From positions 1-47,793 of the forward strand of contig UQZL01000011.1 of the NCBI GenBank assembly GCA_900545605.1: 47,793 bases of DNA, written 5' to 3'. Position numbers and translations under genes: made by a program. This document shows, piece by piece, positions 40,321 to 47,793 of this stretch; position 1 is the stretch's first letter, and each line of letters starts with the position of its first letter. The DNA is from an uncultured Collinsella sp. Its GTDB lineage: Bacteria; Actinomycetota; Coriobacteriia; Coriobacteriales; Coriobacteriaceae. Under the pieces are notes generated by a model. It was not told where the DNA came from, made no database searches, and was given only the letters and a program-made list of their open reading frames with translations.

Positions 40321-40346
40321 GTTCGGGCATAACGTTAGCTTTTTAG

Positions 40347-40384
40347 GGCGCTTTGCTGGTAATGTGTGTTGCCGGCAAAGCGCC
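40347..40384 (+). terminator. Hairpin after purB, possible terminator
   Basis: GGCGCTTTGC / GCAAAGCGCC (10 bp) with an 18-nt loop. The tail (TCGTTGCATTT) is not a clean T-run, so termination is uncertain. Confidence 0.45.
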
Positions 40385-40387
40385 TCG

Positions 40388-40416
40388 TTGCATTTAGGGA
40401 AAGACGGGGATAATAG
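40388..40416 (+). promoter_or_regulatory. Possible promoter of the TSCPD-Tat lipoprotein pair
   Basis: TTGCAT (40388-40393) is followed after 17 bases by TAATAG, or after 15 by GATAAT. About 35 bases before the TSCPD start codon. Confidence 0.45.
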
Positions 40417-40448
40417 TCGTCTCGAATAACATTCTGAGAGGGGATCGC

Positions 40449-40712
40449 ATGATTTCGTTTGATTACAAGCCTCAGGGCGTGTGTGCTCGCAATATTCACC
40501 TTGACCTTTCCGATGACGGCAACAAGGTGATAGGCGTTGAGTTTACCGGTGGCTGCGACGGCAATCTCAAGGCAATCTCCAAGCTGGTCGAGGGCGCTCC
40601 TGCCGATCGCGTAATCGAGGTTCTCGCCGGTAATACCTGCGGTATGAAAAAGACCTCCTGCGCCGACCAGCTTACGCGCGCCATCGAGGCCGCTCGCGCC
40701 GAGATCGCCTAA
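40449..40712 (+). CDS. TSCPD-domain protein (TIGR03905 type)
   Basis: The 87-residue protein matches the stand-alone TSCPD family: VCARNIHLDLSDDGNKVIGV, then FTGGCDGNLKAISKLVEG and AGNTCGMKKTSCADQLTRAI. Conserved cysteines (four) suggest metal binding. TSCPD is also the C-terminal domain of vitamin-B12-dependent ribonucleotide reductases; the stand-alone protein's role is unknown. AGGGGA precedes the ATG. Its stop overlaps the next start (TAATG). Confidence 0.88.
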   Translation: MISFDYKPQGVCARNIHLDLSDDGNKVIGVEFTGGCDGNLKAISKLVEGAPADRVIEVLAGNTCGMKKTSCADQLTRAIEAARAEIA

Positions 40713-41923
40713 TGGGTATCGCCGATCACATCAAGAACGGAATATCGCGTCGCGGCTTTGTACTCGGTGGGGCTGCCGCGGGCGCTGCCACGGTGCTTGC
40801 CGGATGCTCGAAAAAAACGGGTACCAGCGATGATGCCGCCGGCGAGCCGCAGGTTATCAAGGACGATTCCAAAATTATCTCGATTACGGATGAGTATGAG
40901 GCTGTCGACATCGATCTTGAGCCGGCGGCGTCGTGGACGCTGCCTCTGGGTACGCTGCTGTACTACTGCGACGGCGATTACGCCGCGGCGATGATGGCGC
41001 CCGCATCGGCATTGCACGCCAACACGCTCGGTGTGCTCAACCTGGGCGATGGCTCGCTTACCACATTAATCGAGGATCCTGTCGAGGGCACGGGATATGC
41101 ATTCTACGATGTCCGCGCCGGCGACGGCGTATTCGCGTGGGTTGAGATGAACTTTGCCAATTCATCGTGGAAGCTCTACGCTCAAAATCTGTCGGGCGCT
41201 TCGCTCTCTGGCGATGTGGTTGAGCTCGATCGAGGTGGCAAGGACTATGATCCGCCCCTGTTTACGGCGTTCGGGTCATCAGTCATCTGGTATAAAATGC
41301 CTTCGGCAGGCGGCAATAAAACGAGTAGTGATTCGTTTTGCTATCGTCGCTCACTTGATGAATCCAAGGCCGAGACAATTTGGAAATCGACGGGCCGCTT
41401 TGCATCGGCCCCGCGCGCGAGCGACGGCATTTTGACCATCTCGCCGCGTGTCCGCAACGACGAGGGCGTCTACTACGGCATAACGGCAATCGATCTGACC
41501 GACGGCAACAACACCAAGCGTGCCCAGCTAGTCCTTCCCTCGTCAGTCTCGCCTTTCGAGGCCGTGTATATGGGCGATACCTTCGTGTTTTCTATCGAGG
41601 CGGCCTATAGCGGCGTGGGCAGCCTGGGCAATATGGGCACGTATATCGGTAATGAGGGAGGGCCGTACCTCTTTCTGTCACGCGAGCCGCTCGCATGTGC
41701 GGCTGGCAAGAAGAATAAATACCTTGTTAAGGTACAGGCGTCGCATTTCCTGATCGACACCTCTGCCAAGACCTATGGCTCGCTGCTGTCGCCCGACCGC
41801 GCTTTGGAGTATGGCGATTATCCAGCTACGGCGGGAAAATCGGACTCATTCCTTACGTACGCCACGGTGCGCAACAGCCAGGGTATACCAGAGACGGTCA
41901 CTGCACGCCTATTCTCTCTTTAA
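40712..41923 (+). CDS. Tat-exported lipoprotein, function unknown
   Basis: The 403-residue protein has a twin-arginine signal (SRRGFVLGG, residues 12-20), a hydrophobic stretch and lipobox LAGC (Cys32), predicting Tat export and lipid anchoring. The mature part is made of beta-strand repeats (for example VFAWVEMNF, SVIWYKMPS, YYGITAIDL, TFVFSIEAA), which look like a beta-propeller. No catalytic motif is recognised. Its ATG overlaps the TSCPD stop, so they are co-translated. A GC-rich hairpin (41983-42021) follows. Confidence 0.8.
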   Translation: MGIADHIKNGISRRGFVLGGAAAGAATVLAGCSKKTGTSDDAAGEPQVIKDDSKIISITDEYEAVDIDLEPAASWTLPLGTLLYYCDGDYAAAMMAPASALHANTLGVLNLGDGSLTTLIEDPVEGTGYAFYDVRAGDGVFAWVEMNFANSSWKLYAQNLSGASLSGDVVELDRGGKDYDPPLFTAFGSSVIWYKMPSAGGNKTSSDSFCYRRSLDESKAETIWKSTGRFASAPRASDGILTISPRVRNDEGVYYGITAIDLTDGNNTKRAQLVLPSSVSPFEAVYMGDTFVFSIEAAYSGVGSLGNMGTYIGNEGGPYLFLSREPLACAAGKKNKYLVKVQASHFLIDTSAKTYGSLLSPDRALEYGDYPATAGKSDSFLTYATVRNSQGIPETVTARLFSL

Positions 41924-41982
41924 GCTTAGAGGGGTTAAAAAGGCGCCAACAGGGGAATAAACGCGTTGTAATTGTGAGTACC

Positions 41983-42021
41983 GCCCGCCGAGCTGCCGCG
42001 TCATAGCGGCATCCGGCGGGC
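41983..42021. terminator. GC-rich hairpin before the two-component genes
   Basis: GCCCGCCG (41983-41990) pairs with CGGCGGGC (42014-42021), and inside TGCCGC pairs with GCGGCA. There is no T-run. It may be a weak terminator or mRNA-stabilising hairpin. Confidence 0.45.
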
Positions 42022-42076
42022 TCAGGTGCGTTAAAATGGGCTTGTTCTTAGCTAATTGAGACAGGGGGGCCGTGTT

Positions 42077-42799
42077 ATGGCTTCAGATGCAAAAAAGATT
42101 CTGCTGGTCGAGGATGAGAAGGCAATCCGTGACGCCGTCGCTGCCTATCTCGAGCGCGAAGGCTACTGGGTTGTGGGCGTCGGCGACGGCCAGTCCGCGA
42201 TCGAGGAGTTCGAGAAGCATCAGTTCGACCTGGTCGTGCTCGACCTTATGCTCCCCAAGATTCCCGGCGAGCGCGTTTGCCGCACCATTCGCGATACCTC
42301 GGATGTCCCCATCATCATGCTGACGGCTAAGGGCGAGATCGAGGACCGTATTATCGGTCTTGAGCTCGGCGCCGACGACTATCTGATTAAGCCGTTCTCG
42401 CCGCGCGAGCTCGTCGCCCGCGTTCGCGCTCTGTTCCGCCGTGCCCATCAGGCCGACGAGCCCGCCGTCGAGGTACTCGACTTCGGCGATCTGGTCATCG
42501 ATATCTCGGGCCACAAGATCTTGGTCGAGGGCAAGGAAGTCGATCTGACGGCTTCCGAGTTTAAGCTGCTCACCACGCTTGCCCGCCATCCCGGCCGTGT
42601 GTATAACCGCATGGAGCTGGTCGAGAAAGTGCTCGGGTATGACTTTGAGGGCTATGAGCGCACCATCGATAGCCACGTGAAGAATCTTCGCGCCAAGCTG
42701 GGCGATGATCCCAAGAAGCCCAAGTGGCTCTACACCGTCCATGGTGTCGGCTATCGCTTCGAGGCTCCGGCCAAGACCGATAAGTCGGACGAGAAATAG
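42077..42799 (+). CDS. OmpR/PhoB-family response regulator
   Basis: The 240-residue protein has a receiver domain with the acidic pocket (VEDE), phosphoacceptor Asp56 (VVLDLMLPK), Thr (MLTAKG) and Lys105 (LIKPF). A C-terminal winged-helix trans_reg_C domain follows (HKILVEGKEVDLTASEFKLL, then YERTIDSHVKNLRAKLGDDP). It is most like MtrA/RegX3/WalR types. ATG at 42077 is preferred to an upstream in-frame start. It lies 11 bases before the kinase gene, forming a pair. Confidence 0.93.
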   Translation: MASDAKKILLVEDEKAIRDAVAAYLEREGYWVVGVGDGQSAIEEFEKHQFDLVVLDLMLPKIPGERVCRTIRDTSDVPIIMLTAKGEIEDRIIGLELGADDYLIKPFSPRELVARVRALFRRAHQADEPAVEVLDFGDLVIDISGHKILVEGKEVDLTASEFKLLTTLARHPGRVYNRMELVEKVLGYDFEGYERTIDSHVKNLRAKLGDDPKKPKWLYTVHGVGYRFEAPAKTDKSDEK

Positions 42800-42810
42800 G
42801 GAAATCACAT

Positions 42811-44376
42811 ATGACACCTGCGCGCTTTGAAATCGGACAAAAGCACAAGCAGGAGAGCGAGGCGGGTTCCAAGGCTAGTTGGAACACGCCTCGTTCCGAT
42901 TCACGGCCAACGATGAGCTATCCCTCGCGCATGGCACTTGCTTTTGCTCTGACATCGCTCATGACGGTATTGGTGCTGGTGGGCGTTGTCTCTGTTGTGT
43001 GGGGCACGGTCTTTTCGGATTACACACGCTCCAATATCGTCGAAATCGCAAATTCCGCTGCCGAGAAGTTGGCAACCTCATATGAGGAAAACGGCTCTTG
43101 GACCGCGGGAGAACTGCGCACGGTCGCAACGTCGAGTTTGGTTTCCGACGATCTGGGTATGCAGGTCGTCAATAAAAAGGGCGTGATCGTTTATGACGAT
43201 TCCTGGCCCTCGGCAAGCGCCACCGCCGATGTACGCGAAAACCAGGCTACGACCGACGACACGAGCGGCAAGAGGGCATCGCATAGTCCGGTCTCGTCTG
43301 CTCCAACCGACTCCGATAGCGTTGCTAACGTCGAGATTGTAACGTCTTCCGGCGAGCATGTCGGACAGGTAAAGCTGTGGGCCATCGGCTCCGACGCTCT
43401 GCTCACCAAGGCGGACTCTGCGTTTAGGGAGAAGACCTTTAACGCCATGGCCCTCGCCGCGGTTGTTGCAATTTGCATTTCGGTCGTTATCGGATCGCTC
43501 GTGTCGCGCATGCTCACCAAGCCGATTCATCGCATCACCAGTACCGCAAAGCAAATCCGTGACGGCGACCTGTCGGCTCGCACGGGACTGCGCGGTGATG
43601 ACGAGATCGATCAGCTGGGTGAGACCTTCGATGAGATGGCCACTTCTCTCGAGAAGGATATGAAACACGAGAAGCGCCTGACCTCAGACGTTGCACACGA
43701 GCTTCGCACGCCGCTTATGGCCATGCTCGCAACGGTCGAGGCCATGCAGGATGGCGTGTATCCCACCGACGATGAGCATTTGGAGACCGTTGCTTCCGAG
43801 ACGCGTCGCTTGGCTCGTCTGGTGCAGCAGATGCTCGACCTGTCGCGCATGGAAAACAGCGCGGCTCCGCTCAACCTTGAGCCGGTGGACATGGTTCCTT
43901 TCGTGCGTTCCATCGTCAATGCCCAGGAGCGCCTGTTTGTCGACCGCGATCTGCGCCTGCGTTTTGCGGACGAGACCCAGGGTCACGACGATGTCGTCGA
44001 GGCCGATCCCGACATGATCACGCAATGTGTTATCAACCTCATGAGCAACGCCATGCGCTACACCCCCGAGGGCGGTTGGGTCGTGGTGTCGGTGCTCAGT
44101 GACCGCAAGCACGTCAGCATTGCCGTTTCTGATACCGGTATCGGTATTGCCAAGGACGATCTGTCGCGTATCTTCGGACGATTTTGGCGCGCCGATGCCA
44201 GCCGCGCCCGCGAAGCCGGCGGCCTGGGCGTTGGCCTCGCCGTGACCAAGCAGATCGTCGAGCGTCACCATGGCTACATATCCGTGGAGTCGGAGCTTGG
44301 AAAGGGTACGACTTTTACAATTCATCTGCCCCGCGAGCACACGGCAGACGCGGCATCTACTACAATGGAACACTAG
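42811..44376 (+). CDS. Sensor histidine kinase
   Basis: The 521-residue kinase has a 40-residue hydrophilic cytoplasmic N-terminus (longer than usual), TM1 (41-65), an extracytoplasmic sensor of about 140 residues, TM2 (211-231), HAMP (232-285), and HisKA with His296 in DVAHELRTPL. HATPase_c follows with N-box NLMSNAMRY, DTGIGIA and GGLGVGLAV. It pairs with the preceding regulator. The Ser/Thr/Asp-rich stretch in the sensor (about 145-170) looks disordered. A small hairpin (44435-44454) follows before purC. Confidence 0.94.
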   Translation: MTPARFEIGQKHKQESEAGSKASWNTPRSDSRPTMSYPSRMALAFALTSLMTVLVLVGVVSVVWGTVFSDYTRSNIVEIANSAAEKLATSYEENGSWTAGELRTVATSSLVSDDLGMQVVNKKGVIVYDDSWPSASATADVRENQATTDDTSGKRASHSPVSSAPTDSDSVANVEIVTSSGEHVGQVKLWAIGSDALLTKADSAFREKTFNAMALAAVVAICISVVIGSLVSRMLTKPIHRITSTAKQIRDGDLSARTGLRGDDEIDQLGETFDEMATSLEKDMKHEKRLTSDVAHELRTPLMAMLATVEAMQDGVYPTDDEHLETVASETRRLARLVQQMLDLSRMENSAAPLNLEPVDMVPFVRSIVNAQERLFVDRDLRLRFADETQGHDDVVEADPDMITQCVINLMSNAMRYTPEGGWVVVSVLSDRKHVSIAVSDTGIGIAKDDLSRIFGRFWRADASRAREAGGLGVGLAVTKQIVERHHGYISVESELGKGTTFTIHLPREHTADAASTTMEH

Positions 44377-44434
44377 CTTTTCGCTATTCGGTGAAGGAGG
44401 GGCCGCGTCCCTGCCGCTCCGAGTTTGCGAAAAC

Positions 44435-44459
44435 ATGCGGGAAAGAACCCGCATTTCTG
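44435..44459 (+). terminator. Weak hairpin between the kinase gene and purC
   Basis: ATGCGGG / CCCGCAT (7 bp, loop AAAGAA) followed by TTCTG. Could be a weak terminator or attenuator. Confidence 0.4.
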
Positions 44460-44485
44460 TCGTATTTAGGTAAGGAGTGACTCAC

Positions 44486-45373
44486 GTGACAACGATGGAG
44501 CGTCGTCCGGATTCCCGTGGCAAGGTTCGTGATATTTACGATGCCGGTGAAAACCTGCTGATGGTCGCCACCGACCGCATTTCTGCGTTTGACTTCATTC
44601 TTCCCGACGAGATTCCGTTTAAGGGAGAGGTACTCAATCGCATCTCGGCATTCTGGTTCGATAAGTTTGCCGACATCGTCCCCAACCATCTCGTTTCCAT
44701 CGACCCGGCGGATTTCCCCGAGGAATTTGCTGAGTATCGTGACTACCTCGCTGGCCGCGCCATGCTGGTTAAGAAGGCCCAGACGATTCCTATCGAGTGC
44801 ATCGTCCGCGGCTATCTGACCGGTTCGGGCAAGAAGACCTACGACGAGAACGGCACCGTCTGCGGCATCCAGCTGCCTGAGGGCCTGACCGAGGCTTCCA
44901 AGCTTCCTGAGCCGCTGTTCACGCCGTCCACGAAGGCCGAGATCGGTGACCACGACGAGAACATCTCGTTTGAGCGTTGCTGCGAGATCGTGGGCGAGGA
45001 CATCGCCACGCAGATTCGTGACCTTTCCCTCAAGATCTACAAGGCTGCCGCCGAGTACGCCGCGACCCGTGGCATCATCATTGCCGACACCAAGTTCGAG
45101 TTTGGTGTTATTGATGGCAAGGTCACGCTGATCGACGAGTGCCTCACGCCCGACTCCAGCCGTTTCTGGCCTGCTGCCAGCTACGAGGAGGGCAAGATCC
45201 AGCCTAGCTACGACAAGCAATTCGTCCGCAATTGGCTCAAGGCCAACTGGGATATGACGGGGGAGACCCCGCACCTGCCCGCCGAGGTCATCGATGGCAC
45301 GTCCGAGCGCTATCGCGAGGCCTTCCAGATCATCACGGGCTCCCAGTTCACAAGCATGAAGGAGAACGCATAA
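44486..45373 (+). CDS. purC: SAICAR synthetase
   Basis: PurC condenses CAIR with aspartate to SAICAR. The 295-residue protein has GKVRDIYDAGENLLMVATD, RISAFDF, ECIVRGYLTGSG, and IADTKFEFGVIDG plus LIDECLTPDSSRFW. The GTG at 44486 is chosen because AAGGAG lies 8 bases upstream; the GTG at 44477 overlaps that site. purB, which acts next, lies 4 kb upstream, separated by unrelated genes. The next gene starts with no gap. Confidence 0.96.
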   Translation: MTTMERRPDSRGKVRDIYDAGENLLMVATDRISAFDFILPDEIPFKGEVLNRISAFWFDKFADIVPNHLVSIDPADFPEEFAEYRDYLAGRAMLVKKAQTIPIECIVRGYLTGSGKKTYDENGTVCGIQLPEGLTEASKLPEPLFTPSTKAEIGDHDENISFERCCEIVGEDIATQIRDLSLKIYKAAAEYAATRGIIIADTKFEFGVIDGKVTLIDECLTPDSSRFWPAASYEEGKIQPSYDKQFVRNWLKANWDMTGETPHLPAEVIDGTSERYREAFQIITGSQFTSMKENA

Positions 45374-45949
45374 GTGAGTACCCGTAGCGCCACGAACAAG
45401 CGCACGCAATCCCACGAAGTTACCGGGGTTGCGCGCAAGTCTGCCGCATCTGCTAAGCCCGCCCGCCAAGCAGCGAGCTCCGTTCGCGTCGTGCCGGCTT
45501 CGTCTAAGGCACGCCGCAAAGAGCTCGAGAAGGGCGAGAACCTCGAGGGCCTCTCTAAAGAGGAGAAGCGCGCCCGCAAGGCCAAGCAGCGCGCCAAGGA
45601 GGACCGCATCTATACGGTGTCGAATATCCTCCTCAAGCAGGACGAGGACTACACCAAGCGCCGTCGCATCTGGTGGATTGTGCTCGCCATTGGCATGGTG
45701 CTCGTCGTGGCAATTTGGGCCTCGCTGTACTTCGCTCCCGCTGGCATGGTGTCCAGCCCTGTCCAGATGGTCGGCATCGTTTTGTCCTATGTCATCATCC
45801 TAGGTGACTTTATCTACGACTTCGCTCGTATTCGTCCCTTGCGCAACATGTACCGCGCGCAGGCCGAGGGCATGTCCGAGAACAAGCTCAACGCTCTTAT
45901 CGAGCGCGCAGCTGCCGAGGAGGACAAGAAGGACTCCAAGAAGAAGTAG
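45374..45949 (+). CDS. DUF3043-like membrane protein
   Basis: The 191-residue protein has a strongly basic, Ala/Ser/Lys-rich disordered N-terminus (1-80), then two hydrophobic segments (about 101-121 and 128-148), then a charged C-terminus ending in KKDSKKK. Layout resembles actinobacterial DUF3043 proteins, but the match is from memory. Its GTG immediately follows the purC stop (TAAGTG), so translation is coupled. A terminator follows. Confidence 0.7.
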   Translation: MSTRSATNKRTQSHEVTGVARKSAASAKPARQAASSVRVVPASSKARRKELEKGENLEGLSKEEKRARKAKQRAKEDRIYTVSNILLKQDEDYTKRRRIWWIVLAIGMVLVVAIWASLYFAPAGMVSSPVQMVGIVLSYVIILGDFIYDFARIRPLRNMYRAQAEGMSENKLNALIERAAAEEDKKDSKKK

Positions 45950-45981
45950 CGTTTGCATACATACTTATCGCTAAGATATAA

Positions 45982-46010
45982 GGCGCGTCGTTTTTGCGGC
46001 GCGCCCTTTT
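45982..46010 (+). terminator. Terminator after the purC operon
   Basis: GGCGCGTCG / CGGCGCGCC (9 bp with one T-G pair, loop TTTTTG), followed by CTTTT. Confidence 0.85.
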
Positions 46011-46038
46011 ACTGTTCTATAGATAGATGGAGTGGCAC

Positions 46039-47319
46039 ATGATTCGAGCTGCCCTGACGGTCGAAGAGGCCCTGGAGGGTATGAAGTCCCTGGAGCCCAA
46101 GATTAAAAACTATGCGCGCCTGGTTGTCCGCAAGGGCGTAAACGTTAAGCCCGGCCAGGAAGTCGTCGTTCAGTCTCCGGTTGAGTGCGCGCCGTTTGCG
46201 CGCGTGGTGGTCGCGGAGGCCTATGCTGCCGGCGCCGGCCACGTGACGGTCATCTGGGCCGATGATGCCGTGACGAGGCTCACGTACGAGCATGTCGAGA
46301 AAAGCTATTTTGAGCAGACGCCCGAGTGGAAGCGCCTGCAGCTGGATTCCCTGGCCCAGGACGGTGCCTGCTTTATCTTTATCGAGGGTGCGGACCCCGC
46401 CGCCCTTAAGGGCATCGATCCCGCTAAGCCCGCTGCAGCTTCTAAGGCAAAGAACACGCAGTGCAAAGTTTTCCGCCGTGGACTGGATTACAACATCAAT
46501 CCGTGGTGCATCGCCGGCGCTCCGGTCGTGGCTTGGGCGCGCGAGGTGTTCCCGGGAGACGCCGATGAGGTTGCAATCTATAAGCTGTGGAATGCGATTC
46601 TGCACACCGCTCGCGCCGATGGCCAGGACCCAGAGAGCGACTGGGAGCTCCACGACGCCGCATTCGAAAAGAACCTGCGTTTCCTGAACGACAATCGTTT
46701 CGACTGCCTGCATTACACCGCGGCAAATGGAACCGATCTGATGATTGGCATGACGAAGGGTCACGAGTGGGCCGGCGGCAAGGGCAAGACGCCCGATGGG
46801 CACCCCTTCTTCCCCAACATTCCCACCGAGGAAGTCTTCACTTCGCCCGATCGCATGCGCGCCGACGGTATCGTGTACTCGGCCATGCCGCTCATCCACC
46901 ACGGCAATAAGGTCGACGATTTTTGGATTAAGTTCGAGGGCGGCCGCGTGGTGGACTACGACGCCCGCGTGGGCAAGGCAACGCTTGCAAGTATCATCGA
47001 TACGGACGAGGGCGCTGCTCACCTGGGAGAGGTCGCGCTCATTTCCAAGAACACGCCGATCCGCGAAAGTGGTGTTCTGTTCTACGATACGCTCTATGAC
47101 GAGAACGCTAGCTGCCATCTCGCGCTAGGTGTCGGTTTCCCCGAATGCATCGAGGGTGGGTACGACATGTCCAAGGAGGAGCTCCTGGAGCATGGTGTTA
47201 ACGTCTCGAGCACGCACGTCGATTTTATGATCGGCACGGACGACATCGATATTACGGGCATTACGCCTGATGGACGTGAAGTTGTGATTTTCCAGAACGG
47301 CCAATGGAGTTGGGAATAG
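46039..47319 (+). CDS. M29-family (AmpS/AmpT-type) aminopeptidase
   Basis: A cytoplasmic metallo-aminopeptidase of 426 residues. The N-terminal domain has KNYARLVVRKGVNVKPGQEV and the alpha/beta core. Metal ligands expected of M29 are seen in order: Glu in PTEEVFTSP, Glu in HLGEVALIS, His in NASCHLALG, and His/Asp in STHVDFMIG. ATG at 46039 is chosen because GGAG lies 6 bases upstream; an ATG at 46027 overlaps it. It sits between the purC terminator and the tRNA-Lys promoter. Confidence 0.92.
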   Translation: MIRAALTVEEALEGMKSLEPKIKNYARLVVRKGVNVKPGQEVVVQSPVECAPFARVVVAEAYAAGAGHVTVIWADDAVTRLTYEHVEKSYFEQTPEWKRLQLDSLAQDGACFIFIEGADPAALKGIDPAKPAAASKAKNTQCKVFRRGLDYNINPWCIAGAPVVAWAREVFPGDADEVAIYKLWNAILHTARADGQDPESDWELHDAAFEKNLRFLNDNRFDCLHYTAANGTDLMIGMTKGHEWAGGKGKTPDGHPFFPNIPTEEVFTSPDRMRADGIVYSAMPLIHHGNKVDDFWIKFEGGRVVDYDARVGKATLASIIDTDEGAAHLGEVALISKNTPIRESGVLFYDTLYDENASCHLALGVGFPECIEGGYDMSKEELLEHGVNVSSTHVDFMIGTDDIDITGITPDGREVVIFQNGQWSWE

Positions 47320-47338
47320 TCCCAGACCGTGGTACAAT
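47310..47338 (+). promoter_or_regulatory. Promoter of tRNA-Lys
   Basis: TTGGGA (47310-47315) and TACAAT (47333-47338), 17 bases apart, 9 bases before the tRNA. The -35 overlaps the end of the aminopeptidase gene. Confidence 0.7.
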
Positions 47339-47347
47339 GCCACCCGC

Positions 47348-47420
47348 GGGCCGTTAGCTCAGCTGGCAGAGCAGGGGACTTTTAATCCCAAGGTCCAGGG
47401 TTCGAACCCCTGACGGCCCA
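47348..47420 (+). tRNA. tRNA-Lys (anticodon TTT)
   Basis: Complete cloverleaf: acceptor GGGCCGT/ACGGCCC, anticodon loop CTTTTAA giving TTT, T-loop TTCGAAC. CCA is not encoded (the sequence continues CCC after the discriminator A). Confidence 0.95.
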
Positions 47421-47434
47421 CCCAAAGATTGTTG

Positions 47435-47465
47435 AGACGGTCAACTTCGGTTGGCCGTCTTTTTT
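47435..47465 (+). terminator. Terminator of tRNA-Lys with a TTCG tetraloop
   Basis: AGACGGTCAAC / GTTGGCCGTCT (11 bp, one T-G pair) closed by a TTCG loop, followed by TTTTT. Confidence 0.93.
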
Positions 47466-47467
47466 GT

Positions 47468-47793
47468 TGCCGGTGCACGGGTTCGAACCCGTATCTATCT
47501 ATATATAAGAACGCTTAGCGAACAAAACCCGCCTTTTACCGATGGGAAACAAATAGCTGATGCCTTTGGAGTAAAGTAGCGCTCCAGAGATGACCGATGT
47601 CTCAATACTCATAAAACAGCTGGTCATCGCCAATATCAGAAGCCAATGCTTCAGTTTTAACCTCAGTGACGCGACTGAGGGATCTATTCATTTGTGAACA
47701 AAATATGGAGTGCGCGATTCCCGCCCCCGGGGCCCCTCCGGTCTGGCAATATATCTCCTTGCCGCGCGGCCCGGTCGGACCGGATCAGCCGCG
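47468..47793. other. Gene-poor end of window with a tRNA T-arm-like fragment
   Basis: On the minus strand, 47468-47498 reads like the T-arm and 3' acceptor strand of a tRNA (ACGGG-TTCGAAC-CCGT then GCACCGGC), but no matching 5' half lies within reach. A 7-bp hairpin CCTCAGT / ACTGAGG is at 47661-47680. A minus-strand frame is open from about 47784 down to 47613, but it has no recognisable protein features. Nothing else can be supported here. Confidence 0.5.

Noticed and set aside
47613..47784. Minus-strand frame open near the right end
   Set aside because: Under 60 codons, a stop close to the window edge, no ribosome-binding site in register and no recognisable protein; kept only as a remark.

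Overview
The window reads as the replication-origin region of a high-GC Gram-positive gut actinobacterium of the class Coriobacteriia, most likely Collinsella or a close relative. I infer this from remembered gene order and protein style, not from a database search. The core order is gyrA, gyrB, DUF721, recF, dnaN, dnaA on the minus strand, meeting rpmH, rnpA, yidD, yidC, jag, rsmG, parA, parB on the plus strand. Most genes point away from the dnaA/rpmH gap, so the origin very probably lies at about 15.1-18.8 kb.

Left arm (1-18.5 kb). It opens with a roughly 1.27-kb cassette: one restriction-endonuclease-fold gene between two 80-bp inverted repeats that each contain a large hairpin. Next come a TRIC-type channel, a secreted bactofilin-like membrane protein, typA, a three-gene operon with a bifunctional-nuclease-domain protein, tRNA-Ile, a large uncharacterised inverted repeat, and the gyrase and replication operons. 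GyrA has Phe where E. coli has Ser83, a classic fluoroquinolone-resistance position. Directly upstream of dnaA is an undescribed GHKL-ATPase / Pro-Gln-rich / winged-helix protein.

Centre (18.5-26 kb). An origin-type region with repeated 13-mers precedes the rpmH-rnpA-yidD-yidC-jag run. A visibly AT-richer block follows with rsmG, three perfect parS sites, parA, parB and a small membrane protein coupled to parB. rlmN (minus) and ddl follow.

Right arm (26-47.8 kb). It holds an exonuclease-helicase of the DinG family, a pair of WYL regulators (PafB/PafC-like), an M28-fold membrane protein with an acidic insert of about 665 residues and degenerate metal ligands, and a sortase-anchored thioester-domain adhesin with six Cna-B domains. 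Next are tRNA-Gly followed by tandem repeats that carry copies of its 3' end, purB, a TSCPD protein, a Tat lipoprotein, an OmpR/histidine-kinase pair, purC, an M29 aminopeptidase and tRNA-Lys. The last ~330 bases hold a stray tRNA T-arm-like fragment and no convincing gene.

Best candidates for something undescribed are the inverted-repeat cassette at the left end, the GHKL-winged-helix protein beside dnaA, the tRNA-Gly-derived hairpin repeats, and the M28-fold protein.
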